64,000 nucleotides of DNA from Straminergon stramineum (GCA_963920665.1 OY987266.1:5895001-5959000), one strand, 5' to 3'; shown: positions 34,154-46,814, counted from the stretch's first letter. The notes: generated from the sequence alone by a model not told the origin. Made by a program: numbers and translations.

Positions 34154-36076
34154 AATGACAACTTTACTTTACTTTATGATCAATTGATCATATCGAGCAA
34201 TGTACACTGAACATGAACAAGGGTATTAAGGGGACCAAAAAATTAAAAGGGACTTACTATAGAAAACTATAGATATTTGAAACATGATGTACATCCCCTA
34301 GACACTTCAATAACTACTAATGTACAATAAAGACAGATATTTATATGGTGTGAAATGTTGATTAATTAGTATGGGTCCCCTTAAAATCCCTATTTAGTGT
34401 AGAATATTTGTATGAAGATAAATTTCCTAAATAACAATTTACCATTTTACCCTACAACGAGCTGCAAGTACAGATGCGAGTCAATGCACGGCAGACATCT
34501 CGCATATTCACTTGCTTTGATGGTCGGCAGACTTAAGTGATTTGCAAGCCATTTGCTTCTTCGTCAAGTGCACATTTGCTGGAACTCTTTTTCGTTAAGT
34601 TATTTCTAAGTTTGCTCATGTGGAGACAAAGTCCAAGTTGAAGTGACACTTATTTAGGCGCTTCTAAACTTTATCAATCTAATTGGGTTTGGGTTTGGAT
34701 TATAGTTTATTACAATAATTGAGTTAATCGTAAAGTGAGGAGAAACTAGGGTTATCCATCTTTTGAATAGCAAAAAATAAAGAACTTGGAATCAAACTTC
34801 TTTTGGGTTCAAAATAGAGCTCTTTCAAGTTTTGTTCTTTGTTTTTGCTTCCACCAATGAGAACTCAAGAACATGCATCATGTTGGACTATGGATAGTAA
34901 CTCAAGACAAGAACCATGAGTTTAGAGCTTATCTTGAAATGAAGTAGTGGACCTCTATACAAAAATTGTTAGGGACCGTAATTAAACTTAGCTTGAAACT
35001 CCTAATGAAGTCCAACCTACTTTCCAATTAACTCTAATAAAGATTTGACAATTTTTTATATTTTTTTGAAACATGGACAATTTCCATTGATAAGGATACC
35101 ATACAATTAACTAGAGGGCAAGCCCTTGGCGAAAGGATTTGATTTGACACTTTCATGGTTTGTGTTTAGACGGGAGCAAATTTTTTATTTTTTATTTTAT
35201 CATTTTAGAAAAGTAGACAACTATTCCTTCAGTACTCATGTGATACTCAGGTAATACTTGATGATAGCTATATTAAAACTAGATGATACTTAGGTGTAAT
35301 TTGACTATTTGTCTTCAAATATAGTAGTAATTTGGCTATTTTGATCCTCCAAAATGAAGAATTTTTTTACCAAAAATAGCCAACTTCTTTAGGCTCTAGC
35401 CAAATGGCAAAAAATTGCACATAAAAAACAACACTAGACAAGATAAATGTTGTCCTATGTATTGGTATTTGGATATTTTGGCCTAGTTGATGTTTGGACA
35501 ATACATTGCCAAAATGAAACATGTTGCCTACAAGCGTTACAGTAAGGGGTTTTTAATTTTAATTTTGACTCCTTGAAAATGACTTCTTAAAATCAACCTC
35601 CTACTTTGTAGTTGGTTCATATTGCATTTCTTGGCCTCTCTGTGAGAATTTGGGGTTTGTGATTCCAATTCTGAATTCCAATTTTCCAAATTTGATCATC
35701 TATAATAAGTTCCATTGTTTTTCCTATTGATCAATCCTCATGGGAGTTATTTAGACTTAAAAAAGACCCAAATTTTAGGAGCACTCAAGCGAAAATTGAA
35801 AAGAAGAATAGACAAGAAGGTTGCTTGTGAGTGAAACCCCTATAGTAGGTAACTAAAAACCTACTTTATGAAATTCTATAAAAACATAGTTATGTAGTAA
35901 TATATGTCCCTTTTGAGGGGATAGTGAGTGAATTCATTTAATAAGGTGTGAATTAGTATAATATTTTTTCATTATTCTCTATACCTATATTTTTTTGAAT
36001 ATGCTAGATTACATTTGATATAGGATTAACAAATGTATCCCACATCCTGTACACATATGCACATACCATATCACTA
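34154..36076. other. AT-rich intergenic spacer
   Basis: Contains one copy of the A-tailed repeat end at 35061-35095 (TTTTTTTGAAACATGGACAA, then TTTCCATTGATAAGGATACC). No gene is supported. Confidence 0.5.
35061..35095 (-). repeat. A-tailed repeat end, distant copy
   Basis: Same GAAACATGGACAATTTCCAT word with a T-run upstream as at 577-813 and 1597. The recurrence 34 kb away shows that this is a dispersed family. Confidence 0.45.
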
Positions 36077-36180
36077 TTCCACATAATACATCCATATTCC
36101 ACATAATACATCCATATTCCACATAATACATCCATATTCCACATAATACATCCATATTCCACATAATACATCCATATTTC
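36077..36180. repeat. 20-bp minisatellite, five copies
   Basis: ACATAATACATCCATATTCC repeats exactly from 36081, 36101, 36121 and 36141, and once with one change from 36161. The identity of the copies suggests a recent expansion. A minus-strand frame through it is a repeat artefact. Confidence 0.9.
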
Positions 36181-36244
36181 ATATATCATATCCATATGCA
36201 TTATGTATATTGTATTGATATCAAAGTGTTTTGCAAGAGTTTTT

Positions 36245-36552
36245 TAGGGGGGGGGGGATTTGGCAACCATTTGCACCAAAGTAATTGGCCCTACACCACA
36301 CCCTTGACAAACAAACAATATTGAAACGGCAGAAAATCATCAGAAAACTTCAAATTCAAAAAAAAGTCTTGGATGAAATTGCCAAATTGTGGATGAAAAC
36401 AAAATTATGGATATCAATGTGGTTATATGAGTGTGTCAGTGTGTGCTAATATAATATTTTCTATCTCATATGTGGATGAATGCTGAAATTTGAAGCACCA
36501 CCATTAGTAGCATTTAATCGCCACTTTGGCACTTCATAAAATATGAAAAAAA
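36245..36552. repeat. Dispersed repeat, copy 1 (partner at 54364-54597)
   Basis: After a run of 11 G, the block shares with 54364-54597 the words GTCTTGGATGAAAT, CCAAATTGTGGATGAAAA, GTGGATGAATGCTGAAATTT, AGCACCAC and CGCCACTTTGGCACTTC in the same order and orientation. No coding sequence is seen. The family is unknown. Confidence 0.65.
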
Positions 36553-39487
36553 CAAATCCAGTGTTTAGTGTTTTGGTTCAGTTATGGGGTGCCGTGTGTG
36601 GGTGAATCCAATGTTTTATTTATTATTTATTTTTGATTTGCGGGGTGGTTAATTAATTGATAAGATCTGTGTATGTCCCTTTTCAGGGGATTGGTATATT
36701 AGAGTACTAGATGACCACGACTACTACTAGAGGTATCCATGCCAATATTCCCGGAGGATCCTGAAACTACAGCAAGAGTCAAATAAATTGGAAGGGGTGC
36801 CACTCATTGAGTCCATGAATTTTAAATAATATTTTCTGCTTTTGATTCTCTTTTCAAGCTGACCAAATAGAAAAAAGAAACCACTGACCCTGGCAACATT
36901 ATTTATCCATTTGTTGTACCTTAATGAACTCCTAAACGACGAGGCGGATGTTTTTTGTCCAATGAATGACAAGGAATTCTCATGTGTAGGACAAAAGTGC
37001 AACTATTCATCCTCGAAATTAGGGGTGGAAAGGGGAGATCTTCTACAGTAGTTTGACTCCCGATGAGTATTTTTGATTTTTTTAAAGTAGATGATGTCAC
37101 ATGGTTCCGAAATGGATCAATTCCATGGTCACCAACCCAGCATTCAAGGATTAACTTACACTAATTTCCCTTGAAGATGCACATAACTTATTGCTTAATT
37201 CCTAATTGCCCAACTGAAATTTCAGGCTCGTTATGGGATGGGCAGTTATATTCGTGTGACTAGTTAAAAATTTTTTACAAGCAGATTCAAAGGTTAACTA
37301 CTGGAATTTTTTGTTTTTCACTGAAAAAGGTAAATAACTACTTGATTTTTTGAGAGTTCCTCAAAGGCATATATGTATCTTGTGGAAGAGTAAAGCTTGC
37401 AAATTTTACTTGATTTCTTGGCTATGAGCAAAGCTTGCCAATTTCACTTGATTTGAGATCAAAAAAATTATACTTATCCATTTGCTTTGAAAATGGTCCC
37501 AATGGAAAGTATAAAGTGTTTTCATGATTTCACCATTGAAAATTTAAACATAAAAATGTTGATTTGGAGTTAATTGCAATTTCTACATGTAAAAGAAATT
37601 GCATTTCAACAATTGCAAGGTGGTTTGTGTAATGAATTTGATAGCTCTTCATTTGAACTTAAGGTTTTTGGAATTGCATTTTAGTGTGCTAATACAATTT
37701 TTAGTTGATCATGTCACCTTCAATCACAAAAATCTCTTATATGCAAATTTTTGAAACATTGTGGAGAGGGGTAGCATACTAAAAATAGAAAATGTACATT
37801 TCTCTTGTTATAATCTCATAACTTCTATGCAAGATCTTTAGACATCCATATGGTTCAATTTTGCAATAAAACCTTTTTTTTTCATTGGAGATAACTATAA
37901 GCCCATAATAAGTCTTTTTTCATAGTCAAAACACATTTGGAAAGGCTTGGGCATTTAGAGGTTAATGTGGGCAATTGGCCCCTATATGCACCTCTAACCC
38001 AAAATCATCATCATCATCACTCTAGGTACATCTCGAAAATCAATATGTACCTATGTGGAAGAAATGATTTTGGAACTTCTACCAAGAAAAACTTTGACTT
38101 TTTTGAAATTTTTGCATATGGTATCTAATTGTCGTATTCTTTGGTGTGCTGAAACCTCCTTTTAGGCTTTCACTTGCCAACAAGAAAATCAATGAAAATT
38201 TAATCAATCTAGTAATAGTAATTAGGCCCAATTAGTAGCAAAAAGTAGTGGTTTTAGGGGAGGCCAACTTAAACCTCACAATTGGTTCTTTCTAAGGTCA
38301 CTTTGCTCCTCCCTTATTGCACAAAATCCAAGGGCACTATATGGACTTTGTTGAGAACCCACTCCAAGTACACTGATTTGTTTAAGATGTATGTGTAGTA
38401 TAATGAATTTACAACTTTCTACAAAGAAAAAAGATTCTTTCCATTATATTTGATATTCATGTTGGAGAATCATTATCCCAAATATGATTGGTAAAAAATA
38501 TTCTTCCATGTAAGATATTATAACTATATGTAAATTCATTTTGTAACAAACACCAATAGGACAAATCAATGTAGTCATTATCATACCCTCAAAAGTATTG
38601 AGTATACTTTCATTTGAAGTTTCATCTTGATTGTAAAGAGAAGAAATTGTAAATTAGGGTAGATCATCCCAAATATTCTTTCTTCATGCCAATGCACAAG
38701 TTGGCTCTTTTCAACATGCTAGGTAAAAATAGAATCTCTTCATGAAAAATTATGATACATGTGAAGCTACAAAGTGGCCAAGATGTACTTTCATTTTACC
38801 AAATATAACTTTAATGGTTGATCCTCTAAAGTTCAATGCCTCTTTAAAACAAAGTCAAAGGATACCAAGCTAAAGGATAAGAGTTTGGTGCTAAAGACCC
38901 ATTTTGACATCAAGTAGGTTTTTTGCATCAAGCTTTAGTATTGTAGCTTGGTGCCCCAAGACCTCCTATCTACAAATGCAAAGGGCTCCAAGAAAATACC
39001 ACAACCTATGATATGACATATGGATGTTTAAAAATGACTCTTTGAAGATGTCAAAGTATGATATTGAGAAATAAATATTTTCTATGGGCTATAACTATAA
39101 ATAGATTTCCTCCATTTTGACCTACAAAGTCAAAATACATGTATGACTACTTGAACTATTGAGTGTGGTGAGGAAAAGCTTATAATGTAGAAGTACCAAG
39201 GTAACTACACCAACATTTGTTCAAACAATCATTTAAGCATGGTTCCTATTATTAAATGTATATACATGTTTTTTTGTTGATCTTGTTGAAAGTTGCAAAA
39301 GTATTGTAAATTCAATTTTGTTGTTTATTTTGGACACCAAATAATTAACCTACGAATTTTCAAAGCCATTAATTGAGGTGTATGTGGAATTACATTTAAG
39401 TTTTTAGGCAATGAAGCTAGTATGTGAGCCTAAAAATTCAAGTCTATGAGAATTGAGCAGAGGTGTAATTAGATATTCTAAAACGTT
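36553..39487. other. AT-rich intergenic spacer with one orphan TTAA-element end
   Basis: GCATTTAGAGGTTAA at 37951-37965 looks like the right end of another TTAA-family copy, but no matching left end was found. A CATCATCATCAT run lies near 38005. No gene is supported. Confidence 0.45.
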
Positions 39488-39671
39488 CACTAGAAGAAAT
39501 TTGCATTCATTGATCTGATGTGTTTTTGTTAAAAAACACAAAACTGTCTTGAAAATAACGTAGATTTGTAGGATTGTGACTAAAATAATGCTAAACTATG
39601 TTATTTCTAACACAATTTTATGTTATTTAACAAAAACACATCATATCGATGAACACAAATTTCTTCTAGTA
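39488..39671. mobile_element. 184-bp foldback MITE with CACTAGAAG ends
   Basis: CACTAGAAGAAATTTG at the left pairs with CAAATTTCTTCTAGTA at the right. The arms extend inward (GATCTGATGTGTTTTTGTTA against TAACAAAAACACATCATATC), giving about 50 bases of near-complementary arm on each side. The CACTA-like start suggests a CACTA-derived miniature element. A clear 3-bp target duplication was not seen. Confidence 0.75.
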
Positions 39672-40397
39672 ATTGAAGGTGCATGTAACATGCGTACCCA
39701 TAATATAGAAACTCTATAAATATATAAGATGTTTATAATATTGGTACCTATAATATAAACACCTACAATATAGGTATCTATGATATAATAAGATACTCTA
39801 TAACCATATAGTGTGCCTATTATATAGGTGCTTAGGTTCCTAGACTCATGGGCTCAAGATCTTGCACTCACATGCTAGCAACCCTCATTTAGTTTAGGGT
39901 TTATATTTTAGGCAAAAATTTAGAAAGCACAATTTTAGTAATAGGGTCAAAATTAATTGTACAATCAAATCTCTTTGATTGGACCTTCTATTCAATTTCA
40001 TTTTGGATAATCTTGCAAATTTGTTCTCACTCTAATATTGTCTCTAGTATACTTGCCATACATTCAACCCATTTAACTTCGAATGAGGGGATTAGGGTAT
40101 ACTTCGTTTATTCCAAAACTATACTTGATGTGAAATTCCAAGTGGATATTGATGTATCAATAGGGAATTAATGTATTTAAGTGCATCGTGTCACCATTAT
40201 CATCTCTCAAAATTTGTGTCTTGTGAAAAGGCTAATTAGTCTTGAATAATTTGTGTAAGATGAGAAGTCCATACAGTGCAGCATCCTCTCCCCAAAAGGT
40301 ATGTTTTGCTTCTCGTTTCCCCAACAATGCACAAATAGTGTACATTTCAGCAAGTGGATGCTTTTAGTGACCACTGCATTTCAACTTCAAATATTCA
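39672..40397. other. AT-rich intergenic spacer
   Basis: Contains short imperfect repeats of the type TATAATATA(G)GTACCTATAATAT near 39695-39830. No gene is supported. Confidence 0.45.
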
Positions 40398-41134
40398 TCA
40401 ATAATTCCACCAAACTCTATAAAATATGAAACAACTTGGGTTACATGCCAATTCGATGTCATTCAAGGCAAACTTGCTGAAAAATATTTCAAGTCTGACC
40501 TCCCTGAGGAAGCAGTGATCATACATCGAGCGAGCGTGATCACATACAGTAACTTACCAGTTGACGAAGACATCAGAAAATCCCCGATTCTCATACACAT
40601 CAAAGTCATAGTATTCGTTTCCACAGGTAGGCTGCAATACGCTACAAACTCGTATGGTGACTTCTTCTGCATCTTTGCGTGCTATGCCAAACACAAGTTC
40701 TCTCAAGGTCCATAGGTAACAATTTCACAATTTCTTCTGAGTTTCCCACGAAACCACAAGAATCTGAAGATAATGCAAAGACATTCTTCTTCTTCCAAAA
40801 CTTATTAGACACATTGCTAAAGTCTATACTCGATAGCCAATTTTGGTGGAACGAGACTAGTCTCAAAACAAGCAGCTATGCTCGGAGAGAAACCGTCCCT
40901 GTCACATTGAGCTTGCATTTTTGAGTAACGTTCTACTCAAACTTCCTCACATGTTGAATCTGACCATGCAAAGCCTCCTCCACTTCGGTGCAGTGCCAAA
41001 TAATCTCACCCTCAATGCTTGGCATCTGGAAGTGATCTTACACAACCAGATGGAATCGCTATACCATCTGATCTTGAATCTCAGGGCCGATCCCATGCAA
41101 GCAATCACTTTTATAATCGAAGTGATAACCTAGG
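40398..41134 (-). pseudogene. Exon-like blocks downstream of eIF3c, unidentified
   Basis: Minus-strand blocks look coding. 41134-41070 follows a TGCCTAG acceptor and reads GYHFDYKSDCLHGIGPEIQD; after two in-frame stops the same frame continues MPSIEGEIIWHCTEVEEALH to a stop near 40921. Block 40700-40558 reads LVFGIARKDAEEVTIRVCSV and NEYYDFDVYENRGFSDVFVN, ending at a GTAAGT donor. A CCTCAG acceptor 54 bases on continues in phase as EVRLEIFFSKFALNDIELAC to a stop at 40398. I do not recognise the protein. The 54-base intron is short and the stops argue for decay. The plus strand of 40921-41133 is also open (70 codons), so strand is not certain. Confidence 0.3.
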
Positions 41135-41493
41135 CAGAATGAACTGATGGCAAAAGAACACAGACACTCTAGTGAACGGATCTGAACGGTTCTTCCGATA
41201 TGAACAAACTACAGCTGACATTAGCTCTCGAATTTGCATCCACAAGCTACAATTCGACAACAATCTCTACATAATTTAAAACTCGTCTTCACCATTCTCA
41301 TTACCAGAACCGAACACTCTGGTAAACTCAGAACATTCGATGAATGTACACTGCATTGAGAAAGCGGTGAAGAAACTCAGCAATTATCAGGACCTACAGC
41401 CGTATACACGACACCAGTGTAAAATTATACGCCTCAAAAGTAAGCAGGGTCCACTACAAAACCTAATCAGACGGTGTCGAAATTACAAAAAGT

Positions 41494-44400
41494 CTAAAAT
41501 CGGCTCCCTACCCTCGACAAGCTAACCATGCGACCACTGGCGTCTGCAGCTTGTTGGCCGCGGTTGACGCCCCCGGAAGCTGGCCCTGTCTGGTAAGGCG
41601 TCCTACCCACGCTGCTATACACGTCCTGGTAACGGGTGCTCTGGTACCCGGTGTTGTACCCCCGCCCTCCTTGCCCACCGCGGTTGTAGTTGTTGTACCC
41701 CCCGCCCTGGTTGTCCCTGCCGCCGCGACCCCCTCCTTGGTTATCACGACCACCACGACCGCCGCGACCCCCCCGGAAGCCCCCACTACGTCCTCCTCCG
41801 AAGTCTCCCCCGCGCCTCCCACCTGCGGCGTCGGCGTAGTCCTGGCCCTCCTTGTTGCGTCGCCCCATCCCCTCCACCCCGCCCCCTCCCGTGCGGGCGT
41901 CGAAGGCCTTCTCGTTGCTCTCCACCAGCACGTTCAGCTTCTCCGCAAACTGCGACGCCAGCGCCTGCAGACGCGTCGGCTCCACGTTGTGCGTCACGAT
42001 GCACCGCGTCGGCTGGTCCCAGCTGGCGTGCAGCTCCTCCGCGATCATCATCTTGCTCACGATGCTGTGCACCTGGGCCTCCGGCAATCCGAACATCAAC
42101 ATCAGCTGGTCCAGGCTCAAAGAATCGAAATAGGGCGAGTACGTGAAGATGTAAGTCCGCAGAGCCTCCTCCTGCATCTTGCCCTGCAGCATTTCCATGA
42201 TGGCCTCCCGCTGCCCCAGCAGCTTCCACACGTCCATGCTCTGGATCACCTCCACGGCCTTCTTCCATTCGCCCTTGCTCAGCGACCGCGTCGCGGCCAT
42301 CACGTGGTCGCGCACGTTCTCCGGAGGACCCGTGAACGTCTGCCTCTCGTTGATGTCCAGCAGCCTCCGGAAGGGCTTGCTCACCACCTTCCGCTTCATG
42401 TCGTGCACGCTTGACGCCATGTTCGGCACCTCCAACAGCATCGCCGTGATCAGGTGCACGGCCTCCAGGAGCTCCAGGTTGATGTGCATGTGGAACGGCA
42501 TCTGCCGCCGCCGCTCCAGCTTCTCCTGCTCCGGGTTCTTCTCGTGGTACCGGCTCTGCGACACCCCCTGCGCCAGCAGCTCCTTCACCCGGCCGCCCGC
42601 GTACAGCTCTGACAGACAATTGTGAGCCTCCGTCACCATAGAATCCCGGAATGCACATAGACCCAGCTGCGCCATCGCTCTGTTGAACAGGATCTGTGTC
42701 GAGATGTCCATGTTCATCACGGAGTCCTGAAGATGGCTCATCAGCAGCAGGTCCCGCGCAATGAAAAACTCCCCAGAAATGGCATGCTGGTAAATGTCGC
42801 ACAGCATCGCCCGAGCCTTGGTCCGCTCATCTCCGTGCTTGTAAATCAGCGTCACCAGGTCATCCATCAGCTTCCTATTCGCACTTGGGAAAGAAGCCTT
42901 TCGGGGAACGATCTCTGGGGTCACCACAAATGCCGTTGTACCCTTCGCCTCGATCGCCGCCTTGGCAGCAGCCTCCCCATCCTTCTCCTCGCCCTCCTCG
43001 TCTCCTGCAGCCTCCGCCCCTCCGCCTCCAGAACGGTTCTGCTGCTCGGACAGCCTCCTCATGGCTTCATACACCTCCTGTGGCTTGTAGTACACGTGCT
43101 CCACCCGCCTCAGGGACACCCGAGCGGCAGCTCGCATGTCTCCCAGCCTCTCGACGTACTGCTGCACGTTCTGGGCCAGTGCCATGAACAAGGGCTCGTC
43201 CCTCAGCCGCTCCACGTAATCCTTCGTGTGCGGGTCGATACACTGAAGGCTCTTGAACAGCTCGTCGTCACACCGCTCCAAAAAGGCCACGACATTGCCC
43301 CACACATGAATCGGACCCTCAAAATCGGCTCCCTTCTCCGTCTCGTTCTCTACGTCTGGCTCCGATGTCTCATCCATGAGGATGTTCGGGTACTGGGCCA
43401 AAATGTCGAGAATCGACAACACGTTCTGCACGCACTTCTTCCACACGGCGATCGGCATGTGCGTGGTCAGGCTGGGGTTCACGTCGAACTGTGCCGAAAC
43501 CACATGCACCATCACCTCCAGCTTCTGGGCGGGCGTCTTCGCACACCGAGAAAGATACGACAGCTGCTCCACCTGCTCCGCACGATCCGTGCCCTTCCGC
43601 CCACGCTGCACGATGATCTCCTTCAGCTTCCTGTCCACCATCTCCCACGAAATCTGCCCGGGGTCCATCTTCGGAAACATCTCCTTCGGCTTCTTCTCGG
43701 CAGACGTCCAGCCTCCTCCATCATCCTGCTCCTCGTCCTCACCCTCCACGTCCGAGTGCAGCGTGTGTTCCACAATATCATCATCGCTGAATTCGTCTCC
43801 CGACTCCTCCTCGTCGTCCTCCTCTTCCGCCTCCACCTCAGATTCCGGATTCGCCCTGAATTTCTCGATGTCAGCCTCAAACAGCTTGTTGTTTTTCTTC
43901 AGCTTCTGTTTCATGTAATTCAGTGACTTGGCATTGCTCGGGCTCATCTTCTTCTTCGCCTCCTTGTTCGTCAGAGTGGAGTTCAAAAAATCCTCCAGCA
44001 TCACCAGCGCCTTGATGTAAATGCGAGGCGCAGTCGCCGATTCCGTCACCCTATTCACCTTCTCCAGCTGCTTGTTCAGTCGCTCGAAACTCTCTTGCAG
44101 CTGCACCCAGTCGTTGATCTTCATGTGATTCTTCATCTGCTCTGTGGTCTGCGCCAGCTCGTCATACCGCTTATCCTTGGCAGACCGAACCTGTCGCGGA
44201 CCCTGGTCCTCCGACTCATCGCTGTCCGAGTCGCCCCGCCCCCGCAAGTACCTGGAGGCGATGGCTCCTCCCTCTCCCCCCTCATCCTCATGTTCGGACA
44301 CACCCTCCTCGTCTTCGCTTTCGCTATCACTCTGACCAATTCAATCGCAAACATTCAACTCAGTGCCAGCCCTAATTACTCAACCCTAAAGCCTCACAGC

Positions 44401-44736
44401 GAATTCTCCACCCATTGGAAATGACCGTTCTCTCAGTATGATCTCCATCAAAAAACACAGAACCTCTCACGCTCTCATGTCCGTACCCAGTAGAAGTGAA
44501 ATACAAACATGAATGGGATGCATGTCCAGCACAGCCACTTATCATTATGGAAAACAACACCATGAAATCTTTCTTGCAAAAATGGGTAATACCGTGGGCA
44601 GTCAAATCAGACGATACAAAGCCGAATGATTCGAAACTGAAAGAATACGATCAAAAGAACCCTAGAATGAATGGAACTGCAAATACAACAACAATGATCC
44701 GAAACTTACATTGTGACCCCAGAAACGGGACGCCAT
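41494..44736 (-). CDS. TIF3C: Eukaryotic translation initiation factor 3 subunit C (eIF3c)
   Basis: Subunit C is a core PCI subunit of the eIF3 complex, which binds the 40S ribosome in the cytosol. The coding sequence joins 44710-44736 ([15 protein letters not shown] donor) to 44331-41494 (TTGGTCAG acceptor, continuing [10 protein letters not shown]), about 954 residues, slightly longer than the roughly 900 usual in plants. In order: an acidic Ser/Asp/Glu N-terminus (residues 1-60); the eIF3c N-terminal domain ([63 protein letters not shown]); a second acidic patch near 175-220; a long helical region; a PCI module at roughly 690-815 ([40 protein letters not shown]); and a Gly/Arg-rich RGG tail over the last 115 residues. 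The tiny first exon is a feature I rely on because MASRFW restores the family's conserved MxSRFW start. The big exon is very GC-rich, unlike the flanks. Confidence 0.96.
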
Positions 44737-44900
44737 GTTGTCGCCGCGGGGCAGCGCTGCCGATAAGGCAGAGGATGGCATATCGCGTAAGCTGGAGAAC
44801 ACACACCGAGGCGAGAGATTGAAGAGATGGCACAGGACGGGAAGGGTCAAGGAGATAGCAGAATCGCAAAGCACCGATACAGAAGTTGAGCAAGGAGCCT

Positions 44901-44909
44901 AACCCTAAA
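44901..44909. promoter_or_regulatory. Telo-box-like motif upstream of eIF3c
   Basis: AACCCTAAA lies about 165 bases upstream of the eIF3c start codon. It matches the telomere-like element found in promoters of plant translation genes, also seen upstream of RPL12 in this window. Regulatory function is inferred. Confidence 0.4.
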
Positions 44910-46814
44910 TCTATCTTGGGCAAGAAGGTGACGAATCTCGTCCTAATTTGGGGATCTCTTTCAAGACCTCGGCCCTTCTCTGGGATCTGCTTCGGATGCG
45001 TAGTAAGTTCGTAAACTCCTAAGTTCGTAAGATCCGTTTCAAATTTTGAATAGTGGATGAATGCAAACATGTTTTGTCAAATCTTTGTTTCTTCATCCAA
45101 CTAAATATTTGTAGATTTTGGTGTTAATTCTCTTATATTTGTACATTATAGATTCTCACATCTTCATTTTGCAATCTTCTATAGTTCAAGGGATACAAGT
45201 ATGTTAGATCTCAAGAACTAACTTTTAGAGGTAAATATCTCAAACTTGCTATGGGTCTACAATGGCATTAGCACAATGAAAAATGAAATGGACTAGTATA
45301 CATATCAATGACTATAAGTGCCTACCTGAGTTACAAATTTTTACATGTCAAAATTAATATGTCTTACAAATTTTGAAACTCCCATTTTGATACTACCTTA
45401 ATCAACTTATATCCAATCTTTGATTTGCAAAAGTTCTTTCTATTTAATATGCTATTTTCAATTCCATTACAATACAATTAGCACCTATAATTTCTTTTTG
45501 CAAATTCACTTGAAAAATCCACCAATTTTTGGAAAACAAATGAATAATTAAATCTATTTGTACATTATAATTTCTATAAAATAAATTAAAATTTAAGAAA
45601 ATAATTTTTTTGTGTTGATTGTTTTTACATTTTTGGATATATGAAAAAAAATTGGCTCAAAATTCCATCAATAGAACTCCTTTTATAAACTTTGGAATTT
45701 TCTTTTGCTCTAGGATATTCATCAATAGAACATGCAATAACGTTGCAGTCATTAAAAGTGCTTACGTGCTTGAGACATGAAAATGAAAATTGAAAGAAAT
45801 AAAATAAAATAAAAAATAATTTGTTCCATAGATAGGGTATTCTTAAGAAAAAAGGACTTATGCACTTTAATATTCTATATATAGATTAAAGTTCATAATT
45901 ATTTAAATTTAAATTTAGCTTTTATGTCTAATGCATATCAAGCAACATTGATTTATTCCATTAGTGAGGATGGAAGATCAATATAACCTACCAAGTTATT
46001 GTCATTACAATTTTTTTTTTGTAGAAATTAATATAGTACAACAATATTTCATCTTGGACTAATTTAAATTAGTAAATTAGTGTCTTTTTCACAAATGAAA
46101 TATATCATGATTATTTTATAATTAAGAAATTTCCTATGCCAAAGTAATAAAATATTCTAATTATAAAAGGTTTTCCATAGACAAGTAAAAACCCACTCTT
46201 GCACTAAAAGGTTTTCCAAATAAGTCACCCCCCAAAAGAGGAAGAGTTATATGGTGACATCTAAATTAGATTGACAAGAGTCATAGAATAAGAGATTGTC
46301 ATTGAGATTCCCTCGCCACCACAAGCAAATGCTTCATGATATTTTGAAACTCATGTATCTTGGTGCACTTATGAAACAATGAGTGACCAAAAAAAGGTAT
46401 TGAAACTATAATATTGAAGAGCATGCCATAGTTTTTAGTGTCAATGTGCTTGGGGATGTGCTTGAAAATTTTGGATGCCCATGTTCTAAATGTATATTCC
46501 CCCATTGCATTTGTGAGCTTCTAATGTTAACCTTGAAATGGCATTGAAGACACAAAGTGTGATGGATGACTTTCTCTATTACTATAAAAACAATGAATGC
46601 ATCTATTGATCCAAAAATTGAATTTTATTTGAGTGAGTACCTACTACCAAAACAACATCAATTTAGGTTTAAAAGATAAAAACTGTATACAAGTAGGAAG
46701 TAATCCATTTTACATGGCAGTCAGGTTTGGAACTATTGTAGTTGTTACTTAAATATATATTATTCTCACATGTCTAAAATTTATCAACTCTTGTCTAATC
46801 AAAGCATTTGCATC
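44910..46814. other. AT-rich spacer upstream of eIF3c
   Basis: Beyond the presumed eIF3c promoter (to about 45060) the sequence is strongly AT-rich with no gene or repeat boundary that I can define. Confidence 0.5.

Noticed and set aside
36077..36180. Regular repeats as a possible CRISPR array
   Set aside because: The units are directly adjacent with no spacers, and the genome is eukaryotic.
36004..36201. 65-codon frame with repeated MDVLCGIW-type peptides
   Set aside because: It is a translation of the 20-bp minisatellite; the unit is not a multiple of three, so no protein repeat is being conserved.
41786..42802. 338-codon minus-strand frame overlapping eIF3c
   Set aside because: It is a shifted frame of the same exon, full of Gly/Ala/Arg; the eIF3c frame has clear domain motifs.
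41551..43926. Long plus-strand open frames (up to 397 codons) opposite eIF3c
   Set aside because: They are complements of the GC-rich eIF3c exon, with His/Leu/Pro/Arg-skewed composition and no family motifs.
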